A stretch of DNA of 9,010 bases from Desulfobulbus sp. (GTDB lineage Bacteria > Desulfobacterota > Desulfobulbia > Desulfobulbales > Desulfobulbaceae): positions 1-9,010 of the forward strand of contig JAGODN010000078.1 in the NCBI GenBank assembly GCA_017998195.1, written 5' to 3'. The notes beneath the pieces are model-generated. The model was not told the origin of the DNA, ran no database searches, and was given only the letters and a program-made list of their open reading frames with translations. Each line of letters opens with the position of its first letter. Positions within the stretch are counted from its first letter, which is position 1. Shown piece by piece: positions 1 through 6,633 of the stretch. A program made the position numbers and the translations under genes.

Positions 1-1
1 C

Positions 2-886
2 GACGGCACCATCGAGTACCATCTGCAGATGGTCGCTGGGGCCTTTGTTTCCCCCGACTGCAAGGAGGTTCTTGTACTCTGCCCGGAACTCATCCGCCGG
101 CAAGACGGTTCCAACAAAAACGATTGCGAGCGTAACGCAACCAGACGATTTTTGGTTGATTTCCGGCGGGAACACCCACATTTAAAAGTCATCGTCACTG
201 AGGACGGGCTGAGCGCGAACGCCCCGCACATCAAGGATCTGATGGCCCATGATCTCCGCTACATCCTTTCGGCCAAGCCCGGGGATCACGCCTACATGTT
301 CAGCTTGGTCGATGCCGCGGCCGAGCGGGGCGAAGTGACCGAACTGATCCTGCCCGACGAGAAAAAGGCAGGCAGGACGCACTGTTTCCGCTTCCTCAAC
401 GGTGTGCCCCTCAACAAGGTCAGCCAGGACGAGCTGCGCGTCAATTTCCTCGAACATTGGGAGGTGGAGACCAGGGGCGAGGAGGTGATTGTCCGCAACC
501 GCTTCAGTTGGGTCACCGACCTGGCGATCACTGCGGACAACGCCATGGAAATCATGCGGTGTGGTCGTGCCCGCTGGCGGATCGAGAACGAGACCTTCAA
601 CACCCTCAAGAACCAAGGCTACAACCTCGGCCACAACTACGGCCTGGGCAAGAAACACCTGAGCGCGGTGTTCATGCACCTGATGCTGCTGGCCTTTCTG
701 GTGGATCAGGTGCAGCAGTTGTGCTGCCCGCTCTTTCAGGCCGCGCGCGCGAAGGTGAGCAGCAAGCGGTCGCTGTGGGAGCGAATACGCAGTTATTTTC
801 ATACGTTCATCGCCCCGTCCATGGAGCGGATTCTCCGCATGATCGCCCATGGGTTTGAAGGACTGCAGTGCCCGACCTATGATTAG
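2..886 (+). CDS. DDE transposase, IS4-like fold, C-terminal part (5' partial)
   Basis: The frame is open from base 2, so the ATG at 29 is an internal methionine and the gene begins outside the window; 294 residues are visible. The protein would cut and join the ends of its own IS. Seen directly: a TEDG segment whose Asp codon at 203-205 is a good candidate for the second catalytic Asp, and near the C-terminus an RWRIENETF segment followed by LK and a GYNLGHNYG stretch. This resembles the Y-R-E-K region of IS4-type transposases, with the catalytic Glu probably at codon 584-586 or 590-592. A hydrophobic helix (HLMLLAFLVDQ) and a basic tail follow, a usual end for such proteins. The first catalytic Asp should lie upstream of the window. 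No frameshift or internal stop is seen, so the copy could be active if its 5' part is whole. Family level (IS4, IS1634 or an unclassified group) is uncertain. Confidence 0.85.
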   Translation, partial: DGTIEYHLQMVAGAFVSPDCKEVLVLCPELIRRQDGSNKNDCERNATRRFLVDFRREHPHLKVIVTEDGLSANAPHIKDLMAHDLRYILSAKPGDHAYMFSLVDAAAERGEVTELILPDEKKAGRTHCFRFLNGVPLNKVSQDELRVNFLEHWEVETRGEEVIVRNRFSWVTDLAITADNAMEIMRCGRARWRIENETFNTLKNQGYNLGHNYGLGKKHLSAVFMHLMLLAFLVDQVQQLCCPLFQAARAKVSSKRSLWERIRSYFHTFIAPSMERILRMIAHGFEGLQCPTYD

Positions 887-1118
887 CGGGTAAGGGGCAG
901 CAGACAATTTGGCAAAGATCAGGAGCCTGTCGAACAACCGCCTCGGCAGGACGGACGGATAACTCCGCCCTAAAAACAACAACTTTTCAGCTTGTTCCGG
1001 TTAAAACCGCAGCTCATGCCGGATTTTATCCATTGGCAGGTGAAAAAAAGGTCTGCCCGAGGCAAATCTGGCAAAACTGACAAATTCACCCGTTCAAAGC
1101 GGGAGCGGCTGGCTCGTC
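887..1118. other. IS right end and junction with nrfA
   Basis: This 232-bp gap holds no gene I can support. Positions about 980-1090 are A-rich (runs at 971-975 and 1043-1049) and contain a small hairpin (CGGTT/AACCG around 999-1010). From the stop codon at 1041 the nrfA frame is open, but it contains no ATG, GTG or TTG before 1119. The codons at 1101-1118 read GSGWLV and lead straight into the NrfA hydrophobic segment, so they are probably residual native nrfA coding sequence, whereas the codons before about 1092 do not look like NrfA. The usual partner gene nrfH is absent here. Confidence 0.6.
1001..1029 (+). promoter_or_regulatory. weak candidate outward promoter in the IS end
   Basis: TTAAAA at 1001-1006 and TTTTAT at 1024-1029 are separated by 17 bp, each matching four of six sigma70 consensus positions, in AT-rich DNA pointing toward nrfA. 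Such outward promoters at IS ends are known to drive adjacent genes. The match is mediocre and AT-rich DNA yields chance hits. Confidence 0.2.
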
Positions 1119-2573
1119 ATGGTGCCGATGTTCCTCCTGACCATGTCCATCCGGGAGAACAAGGCTGAACAGCAGACCATCAACGCGGTGCCGGCCATCC
1201 CCGATGGCGAGACCCGCGCCTCGGAGTGGGGCAAGCATTACCCGCGGCAGTACGACACCTTCATGCAGACCCGGAAGAGCGACGAGATCGGCGACGTGCT
1301 CAAGGACGACCCGAACATCGTCATCCTCTGGGCCGGCTACGCCTTCTCCAAGGACTACAACAAGCCGCGCGGTCACTACTACGCCCTGGAAGACAACATC
1401 AACACCCTGCGCACCGGCGCGCCGGTGGACGCGGTCACCGGGCCCCAGCCCACCGCCTGCTGGACCTGCAAGTCGCCGGACGTGCCGCGGGTGATCAAGC
1501 GCGATGGCGAGATGGAGTATTTCACCGGCAAGTGGGCCAAGTACGGTGACGAGATCGTCAACCCCATCGGCTGCGGCGACTGCCACAACAACAAGACCAT
1601 GCAGCTGACCCTGAGCCGCGACTACCTCAAGCGCGCCCTGGACGCCGAGGGCAGCCTCAAGGTCGCGGACGTCACCCACCAGGACATGCGCTCCCTGGTC
1701 TGCGCCCAGTGCCACGTCGAGTACTACTTCAAGAAGACCGAGTGGGACGACAAGGGTGAGAAGAAGATGGCCGCAGTGGTCACCCTGCCCTGGGAGAAAG
1801 GGCTCGCCCCGGAGCAGATGGAGGAGTACTACAACAACTACGGCTTCACCGACTTCACCCACAAGCTGAGCAAGGCGCCCATGCTCAAGGCCCAGCACCC
1901 GGACTACGAGACCTACAAGACCGGCGTACATGCCCGCAACGGCCTGGCCTGCGCCGACTGCCACATGCCCTACGTGCGTGAGGGCGGCGTCAAGTACTCG
2001 AGCCACAAGGTCGGCAGCCCGCTGGACAACATCGGCAATACCTGTCTGAACTGCCACAAGGGCACGGAGGAGGAGTTCCGCGAGACGGTCAAGGTGAAAC
2101 TGGCACGCAAGGATGAGTTGGCCCGCCAGGCCACCGCGGTGATCGCCAAGGCCCACCTCGAGGCAGCCAAGGCCTGGGAGTTGGGCGCCACCGAGGAGGA
2201 GATGAAACCCGCGCTCATGGATATCCGCGCCGCCCAGTGGCGCTGGGACTACTCGGTCGCCGGCCACGGCGCCTTCTTCCATGCCCCGGAGGAGATCCTG
2301 CGCACGCTCGCCAACGCCATCAAGAAGGGGCAGGATGCCCGCCTGAAGCTGCGCGTGGTGCTCGCCAGGCACAATGCCGCCGATTTCGAGGCGCCGGAAT
2401 TTGCCACCAAGGAAGCGGCCCAGCAGCACATCGGTCTCGACATGGCCAAGGAGATCAGCGAGAAGAAGACCTTCCTCAACACCCTCAAGCAGGAGTGGTT
2501 CAAAAAAGCCGAGGAAAAAGGCATTTTCGACCCGGCCATGCGCAAGGACATGGTCCTGAAGACCTCCTATTGA
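1119..2573 (+). CDS. nrfA: Ammonia-forming cytochrome c nitrite reductase NrfA, export signal truncated
   Basis: NrfA reduces nitrite to ammonium with six electrons, normally in the periplasm, fed from the quinone pool by NrfH or similar partners. Numbered from the ATG at 1119, five haem motifs are visible: CWTCK at 114-118 (the special lysine-ligated active-site haem), CGDCH at 152-156, CAQCH at 195-199, CADCH at 278-282 and CLNCH at 309-313. Active-site residues agree with characterised NrfA: Arg98 in LRTGAP, Tyr202 and His260; Glu201, Lys257 and Gln259 match the calcium site. The C-terminal helical dimer region (MKPALMDIRAAQWRWD, HAPEE) is complete. The catalytic part is therefore intact. 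The N-terminus is not: the protein starts MVPMFLLTMSIRENK, which is only the end of the usual signal-anchor, with no basic n-region. Upstream codons give at most a few extra hydrophobic residues before sequence typical of the IS. No clear ribosome-binding site is seen (GGGAG at 1101-1105 is 13 bp away). As it stands the product is unlikely to be exported or haem-loaded; without signs of decay, the insertion looks recent. Confidence 0.95.
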   Translation: MVPMFLLTMSIRENKAEQQTINAVPAIPDGETRASEWGKHYPRQYDTFMQTRKSDEIGDVLKDDPNIVILWAGYAFSKDYNKPRGHYYALEDNINTLRTGAPVDAVTGPQPTACWTCKSPDVPRVIKRDGEMEYFTGKWAKYGDEIVNPIGCGDCHNNKTMQLTLSRDYLKRALDAEGSLKVADVTHQDMRSLVCAQCHVEYYFKKTEWDDKGEKKMAAVVTLPWEKGLAPEQMEEYYNNYGFTDFTHKLSKAPMLKAQHPDYETYKTGVHARNGLACADCHMPYVREGGVKYSSHKVGSPLDNIGNTCLNCHKGTEEEFRETVKVKLARKDELARQATAVIAKAHLEAAKAWELGATEEEMKPALMDIRAAQWRWDYSVAGHGAFFHAPEEILRTLANAIKKGQDARLKLRVVLARHNAADFEAPEFATKEAAQQHIGLDMAKEISEKKTFLNTLKQEWFKKAEEKGIFDPAMRKDMVLKTSY

Positions 2574-2610
2574 CCTGCCTCTTTCGAAGCTGAAGAGGGG
2601 CAACAACGCG

Positions 2611-2645
2611 GGCCCCGCCGGCAGAACAGCCGGCGGGGCCTTTTT
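2611..2645 (+). terminator. Strong intrinsic terminator after nrfA
   Basis: A perfect 12-bp GC-rich stem (GGCCCCGCCGGC at 2611-2622 pairing with 2629-2640) closes a 6-base loop (AGAACA) and is followed by five T residues. It lies 38 bp after the nrfA stop and separates nrfA from purA. Confidence 0.93.
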
Positions 2646-2708
2646 CGTGGGGCGGATTCCCTCCGCGTTCCGGATGTGCGCCCGTTGCCGGCCGGTTTTT
2701 TCTCCTGT

Positions 2709-2737
2709 TTGACTTTCTCATTCTTTTCTGCTAGTCT
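2709..2737 (+). promoter_or_regulatory. Sigma70-like promoter of purA
   Basis: TTGACT at 2709-2714 (five of six consensus bases) is followed after exactly 17 bp by TAGTCT at 2732-2737, which has the key TA...T positions and an extended -10 TG at 2729-2730. A T-rich stretch lies just upstream. A start near 2744 would give an untranslated leader of about 76 bases before purA. Confidence 0.65.
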
Positions 2738-2819
2738 CTTCCGGTTCTATGACAAGATGCTGTCGTTCGGCGCATACGGATGGCAACCCGATGATGACCT
2801 ATGCGATCAGGGAGAGGAC

Positions 2820-4124
2820 ATGGCCAGTGTGGTGGTGGTCGGCACCCAGTGGGGTGATGAGGGCAAGGGCAAGATCGTCGATCTGCTGACCCGGTACGCG
2901 GATTACGTGGTCCGCTTCCAGGGCGGCAACAACGCCGGTCATACCCTGGTGGTCGACGGCAAGCAGTACATCTTCCACATCATACCCTCGGGCGTCCTCT
3001 ACCCGGACAAGACCTGCGTGATCGGCAACGGCGTGATCATCGACCCGGGTGTGCTGCTCGCGGAAATGGCCGATCTCGCCGGCCGGGGCATCACGGTCGC
3101 GCCCAAGCAGCTGCTCATCAGCGGCAACGCCCACCTGATCATGCCCTACCACCAGCGCCTCGATCAGGCCCGCGAGGCTTCGCTGACCCGGGAAAAGAAG
3201 ATCGGCACCACCGGCCGGGGCATCGGTCCCTGCTACATGGACAAGGTGGGTCGCGCCGGCATGAAGGTCGGTGACCTGCTCGACCCGGCCCTGTTCCACG
3301 ACAAGCTCCAGGCCGCGGTGGAAGAAAAGAATTTCGTGCTCACCCGCCAGTTCGGGGCCGAGCCGGTGGACTACGCCGCCATCGCCGGCCAGTTCGACGA
3401 GTTCGCGGCCCAGCTCGCCCCCTATGTGGGCAACGTCTCGGTGGTGCTCGACCAGGCCCGCAAAGAGGGGAAAAACATCCTGTTCGAAGGCGCCCAGGGC
3501 ACCCAGCTGGACATCGACCACGGCACCTATCCCTTTGTCACCTCGTCCAACACCATTGCCGGCAACGCCTGCATCGGTTCCGGGTTCGGGCCGGTGCACA
3601 TCGACGAGGTGATCGGCATCCTCAAGGCCTACACCACCCGGGTGGGCGAAGGGCCCTTCCCCACGGAACTGCCCGAGGGCGACCCCATCGGCGACACCCT
3701 CCAGCAGAAAGGTCACGAGTTCGGGGCGACCACCGGCCGCCGTCGGCGCTGCGGCTGGTTCGATGCGGTGGTGGCCAGTGACGCGGTGCGCCTGAACGGG
3801 CTGACCGGGTTCGCGGTCACCAAGCTGGACGTGCTCTCCGGGCTGAACAAGTTGAAGATCGCCACCCGCTACGAGGTGGAGGGCCAGACCTGGACGCACA
3901 TGCCGGAAAACATCCGCAAGGCGCGCCTGGCCCGACCGGTGTACGAGGAGGTGGACGGCTGGAACGCCGAGATCCGCGCGGTGCGCTCCTTCGACGACCT
4001 GCCCGCCGCGGCCCGCGCCTACCTGCGCCGGCTGGAGGATCTCACCGGTGTGGCCCCGGCCATTGTCTCGGTCGGCCCGGACCGCGAGGAAACCCTCTTG
4101 CTGCGCAACCCCTTCGCCGTCTGA
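2820..4124 (+). CDS. purA: Adenylosuccinate synthetase PurA
   Basis: PurA makes adenylosuccinate from IMP and aspartate using GTP, the first committed step from IMP to AMP, in the cytoplasm. The protein is 434 residues, normal for bacterial PurA. Visible motifs in order: the glycine-rich GTP/IMP loop TQWGDEGKGK (residues 9-18) with catalytic Asp13; GGNNAGHT with catalytic His41; TTGRGIGP of the IMP site; QLDIDHGTYPFVTSSNT; the substrate loop GATTGRRRR; and the base-recognition motif KLDVLSGL. All expected active-site residues are present. The frame is open further upstream to an ATG at 2676, but the start at 2820 is preferred: it follows a good ribosome-binding site (AGGGAGAGG at 2809-2817), gives the standard N-terminus and lies downstream of the predicted promoter. 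The gene seems to be transcribed on its own after the nrfA terminator. Confidence 0.98.
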   Translation: MASVVVVGTQWGDEGKGKIVDLLTRYADYVVRFQGGNNAGHTLVVDGKQYIFHIIPSGVLYPDKTCVIGNGVIIDPGVLLAEMADLAGRGITVAPKQLLISGNAHLIMPYHQRLDQAREASLTREKKIGTTGRGIGPCYMDKVGRAGMKVGDLLDPALFHDKLQAAVEEKNFVLTRQFGAEPVDYAAIAGQFDEFAAQLAPYVGNVSVVLDQARKEGKNILFEGAQGTQLDIDHGTYPFVTSSNTIAGNACIGSGFGPVHIDEVIGILKAYTTRVGEGPFPTELPEGDPIGDTLQQKGHEFGATTGRRRRCGWFDAVVASDAVRLNGLTGFAVTKLDVLSGLNKLKIATRYEVEGQTWTHMPENIRKARLARPVYEEVDGWNAEIRAVRSFDDLPAAARAYLRRLEDLTGVAPAIVSVGPDREETLLLRNPFAV

Positions 4125-4145
4125 GCGGGCGGTTTTCCGCCGCTC
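4123..4145 (+). terminator. Weak hairpin at the purA stop, possible terminator
   Basis: GAGCGGGCGG at 4123-4132 pairs with CCGCCGCTC at 4137-4145 with one bulged base and a TTTT loop. The hairpin begins inside the purA stop codon. The tail (CTCTT) is a poor U-tract, so it may only be an mRNA 3'-end structure or pause. Confidence 0.35.
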
Positions 4146-4150
4146 CTCTT

Positions 4151-4160
4151 GCCAATTGGC
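4151..4160. promoter_or_regulatory. 10-bp palindrome upstream of rpoZ
   Basis: GCCAATTGGC is a perfect palindrome flanked by CTT on the left and GAAG on the right, so the symmetry nearly extends further. It lies between the purA stop hairpin and the rpoZ leader, where an operator could sit. I cannot match it to a known regulator, and no convincing promoter is seen beside it. Confidence 0.2.
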
Positions 4161-4192
4161 GAAGAATGATTACTGAAAAACAGTTCTGGTGC

Positions 4193-4280
4193 CCTGCCGG
4201 TTTCCCGGCGGGTCCGTTGGGGGGGGCGCCGGAACCACAGCGCGTGCATCCCGGAGATCAACCGCTCCGGGATTTTTATT
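4193..4280 (+). promoter_or_regulatory. Structured rpoZ leader with terminator-like hairpin
   Basis: Two hairpins precede rpoZ. The first pairs 4193-4200 with 4205-4212 (eight pairs including one G-U, loop TTTC). The second is a perfect 8-bp stem ATCCCGGA (4248-4255) with TCCGGGAT (4266-4273) around a 10-base loop, followed by TTTTATT (4274-4280), which has the form of a rho-independent terminator. It ends only five bases before the rpoZ Shine-Dalgarno sequence. It could be the purA terminator with an uncommonly long 3' untranslated region, or an attenuator that rpoZ transcription must pass. Confidence 0.6.
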
Positions 4281-4297
4281 CCATGGAGGTGGACAGC

Positions 4298-4561
4298 ATG
4301 GCCCGAATCACAGTGGAAGACTGCCTGGACAAGGTGGGCGATGACAATCGCTTCACCCTCATTCACCTGGCGGTGGAACGCATCCGCCAGCACCGCAAGG
4401 GCGAGCCCTTTCTGGTGGCCGGCAAGAACAAGGAAATCGTCATGACCCTGCGGGAGATCGCCGCAGGCAAGGTCACCTTCGACAACATCCACGAACTGCC
4501 CAAGCAGCGCAAGGCCGAACTTGCCGCCGAGGCGGCGGCAGAGGACGACGCGGACGAATAA
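4298..4561 (+). CDS. rpoZ: RNA polymerase omega subunit
   Basis: Omega is the small RNA polymerase subunit that helps fold and assemble beta-prime and, in many proteobacteria, forms part of a ppGpp site. The protein is 87 residues, normal for omega. It opens MARITVEDCLDKV, matches the family's conserved N-terminal segment (ARVTVEDC-like), and has the NRF element followed by a helix ending in RIRQ and the LREIAAGKV motif; the tail is acidic and alanine-rich. The start at 4298 is supported by a strong ribosome-binding site (GGAGGTGG at 4285-4292). An in-frame ATG at 4166 would add 44 residues unlike any omega, and it would translate across the leader hairpins, so it is rejected. The gene is 20 bp upstream of dnaJ and probably leads the operon. 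Confidence 0.93.
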   Translation: MARITVEDCLDKVGDDNRFTLIHLAVERIRQHRKGEPFLVAGKNKEIVMTLREIAAGKVTFDNIHELPKQRKAELAAEAAAEDDADE

Positions 4562-4581
4562 CGTCGACGGACGAGCGGACT

Positions 4582-5739
4582 ATGAGCAAGAGCTACTACG
4601 AGATCCTCGGCATCGGTAAGGACGCCTCGGCCGAGGCCATCAAGAAGGCCTACCGCAAGCAGGCCATGAAGTTTCATCCGGACCGCAACCCCGGGGACGC
4701 CGAGGCCGAGGAGAAATTCAAGGAGGCCGCCGAGGCCTACGAGGTACTCAGCGACCTGCAGAAGCGGCGCATCTACGACGCCTACGGCAAGGAAGGACTG
4801 CGCAACAGCGGCTACAGCGGTCCGGGCAACAGCGAGGACATCTTCTCGCACATCAACGACCTGTTCGGTGACCTGTTCGGCTTCGGCGGCGGCGGCCGCG
4901 GCCGGCGGCGTGACCCCAACGCGCCGGCTGCGGGCAACGACCTGCGCTACGACATCCGCATCTCCTTCATGGAGGCGGTCCACGGCGTCAGCCGCCAGGT
5001 GGACCTGACCAAGAAGGAGACCTGCTGGACCTGCGAGGGCACCGGCGCCCGGCCGGGCAGCAAGCCCCAGGTCTGCCCGCAGTGCCAGGGCCGCGGTCAG
5101 GTGATCCGCAACCAGGGCTTCTTCCAGGTGAGCACCACCTGCCCCCGCTGCGGCGGTGCCGGTCAGGTGATCAGCGACCCCTGCAACGACTGCCATGGCC
5201 AGGGTTTGGTCAACCGCAGCAAGAAGGTCAACGTGCGCATCCCGGCGGGCGTGGACAACGGTTCGCGCATGCGGCTCGCCGGCGAGGGCGAGGGCGGTCG
5301 CCGCGGCGGCCCGTCCGGTGACCTGTACGTGGTCATCCACGTGGACGAGCACGAGCATTTCCAGCGCGAGGGGCAGATCATCTTCCTGCGCCTGCCGGTG
5401 TCCATGGCCCGGGCCGCCCTCGGCTGCGAGGTGGAAGTGCCCACCATCCACGGCACCGCCACCCTCAAAATTCCGGCCGGCACCCAGTCCGGCGAGCACT
5501 TCACCCTGCGCGGCGAGGGCGTGCCCAGTCTGCACGGCGGCAGCCGCGGCGACATGGTCGTCGAGGTGCAGGTACAGACGCCCACCAGGCTGTCCAAGGA
5601 ACAGAAGGAGCTGCTGCGCCAGTTCGATGCCCTGTGCCAGAGCGAGGAGGAGGGGTTCTTCTCCCGCCTGTTCGGCGGCGGGCTTGGCAAACAGAAGAAG
5701 AAAAAGGCCGACAAGGAGGAAAAGGTCGCGCATGGCTGA
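4582..5739 (+). CDS. dnaJ: Chaperone protein DnaJ (type I Hsp40)
   Basis: DnaJ delivers unfolded clients to DnaK and stimulates its ATPase in the cytoplasm. The 385-residue protein has the complete type I layout: J domain at about 1-70 with the essential HPD at 32-34; a short Gly/Phe-rich linker (about 76-110, including FGDLFGFGGGG); a zinc region with four CxxCxGxG repeats starting at Cys148, 164, 186 and 200; then two beta-rich client-binding domains and a C-terminal dimerisation part. The end is unusually basic (KQKKKKADKEEK). The genes grpE and dnaK are not adjacent; instead dnaJ lies between rpoZ and moaC. No strong Shine-Dalgarno sequence is seen before the ATG, so translation may be coupled to rpoZ, 20 bp upstream. 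The last eight bases overlap the start of moaC. Confidence 0.97.
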   Translation: MSKSYYEILGIGKDASAEAIKKAYRKQAMKFHPDRNPGDAEAEEKFKEAAEAYEVLSDLQKRRIYDAYGKEGLRNSGYSGPGNSEDIFSHINDLFGDLFGFGGGGRGRRRDPNAPAAGNDLRYDIRISFMEAVHGVSRQVDLTKKETCWTCEGTGARPGSKPQVCPQCQGRGQVIRNQGFFQVSTTCPRCGGAGQVISDPCNDCHGQGLVNRSKKVNVRIPAGVDNGSRMRLAGEGEGGRRGGPSGDLYVVIHVDEHEHFQREGQIIFLRLPVSMARAALGCEVEVPTIHGTATLKIPAGTQSGEHFTLRGEGVPSLHGGSRGDMVVEVQVQTPTRLSKEQKELLRQFDALCQSEEEGFFSRLFGGGLGKQKKKKADKEEKVAHG

Positions 5740-6226
5740 GCAGGCGCGGTTCACCCACTTCGACGAGGCCGGCAACGCCCGCATGGTCGATGTCGGCGGC
5801 AAGGGGGAAACCGTCCGCCGGGCCGTGGCCGCCGGCGCGGTGACCATGGCCCCGGAGGCGTACCGGATGGTGCGAAGCGGTACCATGGCCAAGGGCGATG
5901 TGCTCGGCGTGGCCCGCATCGCCGGCATCATGGCGGCCAAACGGGTGGACCAGCTCATTCCCCTGTGCCATCCCCTGCTGCTCACCAGCGCGGACATCGC
6001 CTTTGCCTTCGACGACGCCACCCACACCATCACCATCGAGGCCGAGGTGGCCATCACCGGCCGCACCGGCGTGGAAATGGAGGCCCTGACCGCCGTGTCG
6101 GTGGCGGCCCTGACCGTCTACGACATGTGCAAGGCGGTGGACAAGACCATGGTGATTTCCGCCATCCGCCTGCTCGCCAAGAGCGGCGGCAAGAGCGGCG
6201 AGTTTGTCAGGCCCGGGCCGGCCTGA
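5732..6226 (+). CDS. moaC: Cyclic pyranopterin monophosphate synthase MoaC
   Basis: MoaC acts with MoaA in the first stage of molybdenum cofactor synthesis, turning the 3',8-cyclo-GTP product of MoaA into cyclic pyranopterin monophosphate. The protein is 164 residues, a usual length. Motifs seen: DVGGKGETVRRA near the N-terminus, KGDVLGVARIAG, LIPLCHP, and TGVEMEALTAVSVAALT followed by YDMCKAVDK. Lys54, His80 and Asp131 fall where the E. coli catalytic Lys51, His77 and Asp128 are expected. The frame is open far upstream (inside dnaJ), but the ATG at 5732 fits the family N-terminus and has AAGGAGG at 5713-5719, with a somewhat long spacing of 12. It overlaps dnaJ by eight bases, suggesting translational coupling. 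No other moa gene is in the window. Confidence 0.97.
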   Translation: MAEQARFTHFDEAGNARMVDVGGKGETVRRAVAAGAVTMAPEAYRMVRSGTMAKGDVLGVARIAGIMAAKRVDQLIPLCHPLLLTSADIAFAFDDATHTITIEAEVAITGRTGVEMEALTAVSVAALTVYDMCKAVDKTMVISAIRLLAKSGGKSGEFVRPGPA

Positions 6227-6265
6227 GCGACCACCCCATCAATTCACCCCTGCTGGAGAGCGGCT

Positions 6266-6628
6266 ATGGATGAGCAGGAACTGAGTCAGTTCAAGAAACA
6301 ACTGGAAGCCATGAAGGTCGACATCAACTCCGACGTGGAGAAGACCCTGACCGAAATGACAAGCCAGACCGGGAATATCCCGGACCCCAACGACCGCGCC
6401 ACCATGGAGTCGGACCGGAGCTTCGAACTGCGCATCCGCGGACGGGAGCGCAAACTCATGGAAAAGGTCGACGAGGCGCTGGCGCGGATCGAGGACGGCA
6501 CCTACGGCATCTGCGCCGGGTGCGGCGAGGATATCGCCGTCAAGCGGCTGCAGGCGCGGCCGGTGGCCAAGTTCTGCATTGACTGCAAGACCAAACAGGA
6601 ACAGAAAGAAAAGGAACAGGGGCGCTAA
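6266..6628 (+). CDS. dksA: DksA/TraR-family zinc-finger transcription factor
   Basis: DksA-family proteins reach into the RNA polymerase secondary channel and, with ppGpp, reset transcription of rRNA and biosynthetic genes. The 120-residue protein has an N-terminal coiled-coil helix, the tip motif DPNDRA with Asp40, Asp43 and Ala45 corresponding to the functional tip of E. coli DksA (Asp71, Asp74, Ala76), a return helix (SFELRIRGRERKLMEKVDEAL), and a C-terminal four-cysteine zinc finger (Cys83, Cys86, Cys104, Cys107) with the RLQARPVAKFCIDC signature. It is shorter than E. coli DksA (151 residues) because the N-terminal helix region is reduced, which is common outside gammaproteobacteria. GGAGAG at 6255-6260 is the likely ribosome-binding site. 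Whether it is the sole or a secondary DksA cannot be told. Its position in one run with rpoZ is notable, since omega also takes part in ppGpp binding. Confidence 0.92.
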   Translation: MDEQELSQFKKQLEAMKVDINSDVEKTLTEMTSQTGNIPDPNDRATMESDRSFELRIRGRERKLMEKVDEALARIEDGTYGICAGCGEDIAVKRLQARPVAKFCIDCKTKQEQKEKEQGR

Positions 6629-6633
6629 CACAC

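Larger units (their letters stand above)
1..1091 (+). mobile_element. 3' portion of an insertion sequence (left end outside window)
   Basis: This stretch holds a transposase gene entering from the left edge, followed by about 200 bp of noncoding DNA that is visibly richer in A and T than the genes after it. The right boundary is not proven. I place it between about 1075 and 1110, because from about 1092 the reading frame continues without a stop into NrfA and the base composition becomes GC-rich. The left end and left terminal inverted repeat are off the window, so neither inverted repeats nor target duplication can be checked here. The element lies in the same orientation as nrfA. IS family is not assigned with certainty. 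Confidence 0.7.

Noticed and set aside
1086..2606. 506-codon minus-strand frame opposite nrfA
   Set aside because: Mirror-frame artefact of a GC-rich gene; nrfA on the + strand carries all five haem motifs.
2676..2819. N-terminal extension of PurA from the ATG at 2676
   Set aside because: The extension would begin upstream of the predicted promoter and is unlike PurA; the ATG at 2820 has a good ribosome-binding site and gives the standard N-terminus.
2749..2819. Possible upstream peptide (MTRCCRSAHTDG...) in the purA leader
   Set aside because: No ribosome-binding site, and its frame runs on into purA out of phase rather than ending before it; it looks accidental.
2799..3899. 366-codon minus-strand frame opposite purA
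   Set aside because: Antisense to a complete, motif-confirmed PurA; no domain visible in the translation.
4166..4297. N-terminal extension of RpoZ from the ATG at 4166
   Set aside because: The added 44 residues do not resemble omega, cross two hairpins and a terminator-like element, and the start at 4298 has a strong ribosome-binding site.
4363..6066. 567-codon minus-strand frame spanning rpoZ, dnaJ and moaC
   Set aside because: Crosses three well-supported genes on the other strand and has a repetitive A/V/L/G-rich composition typical of shadow frames.
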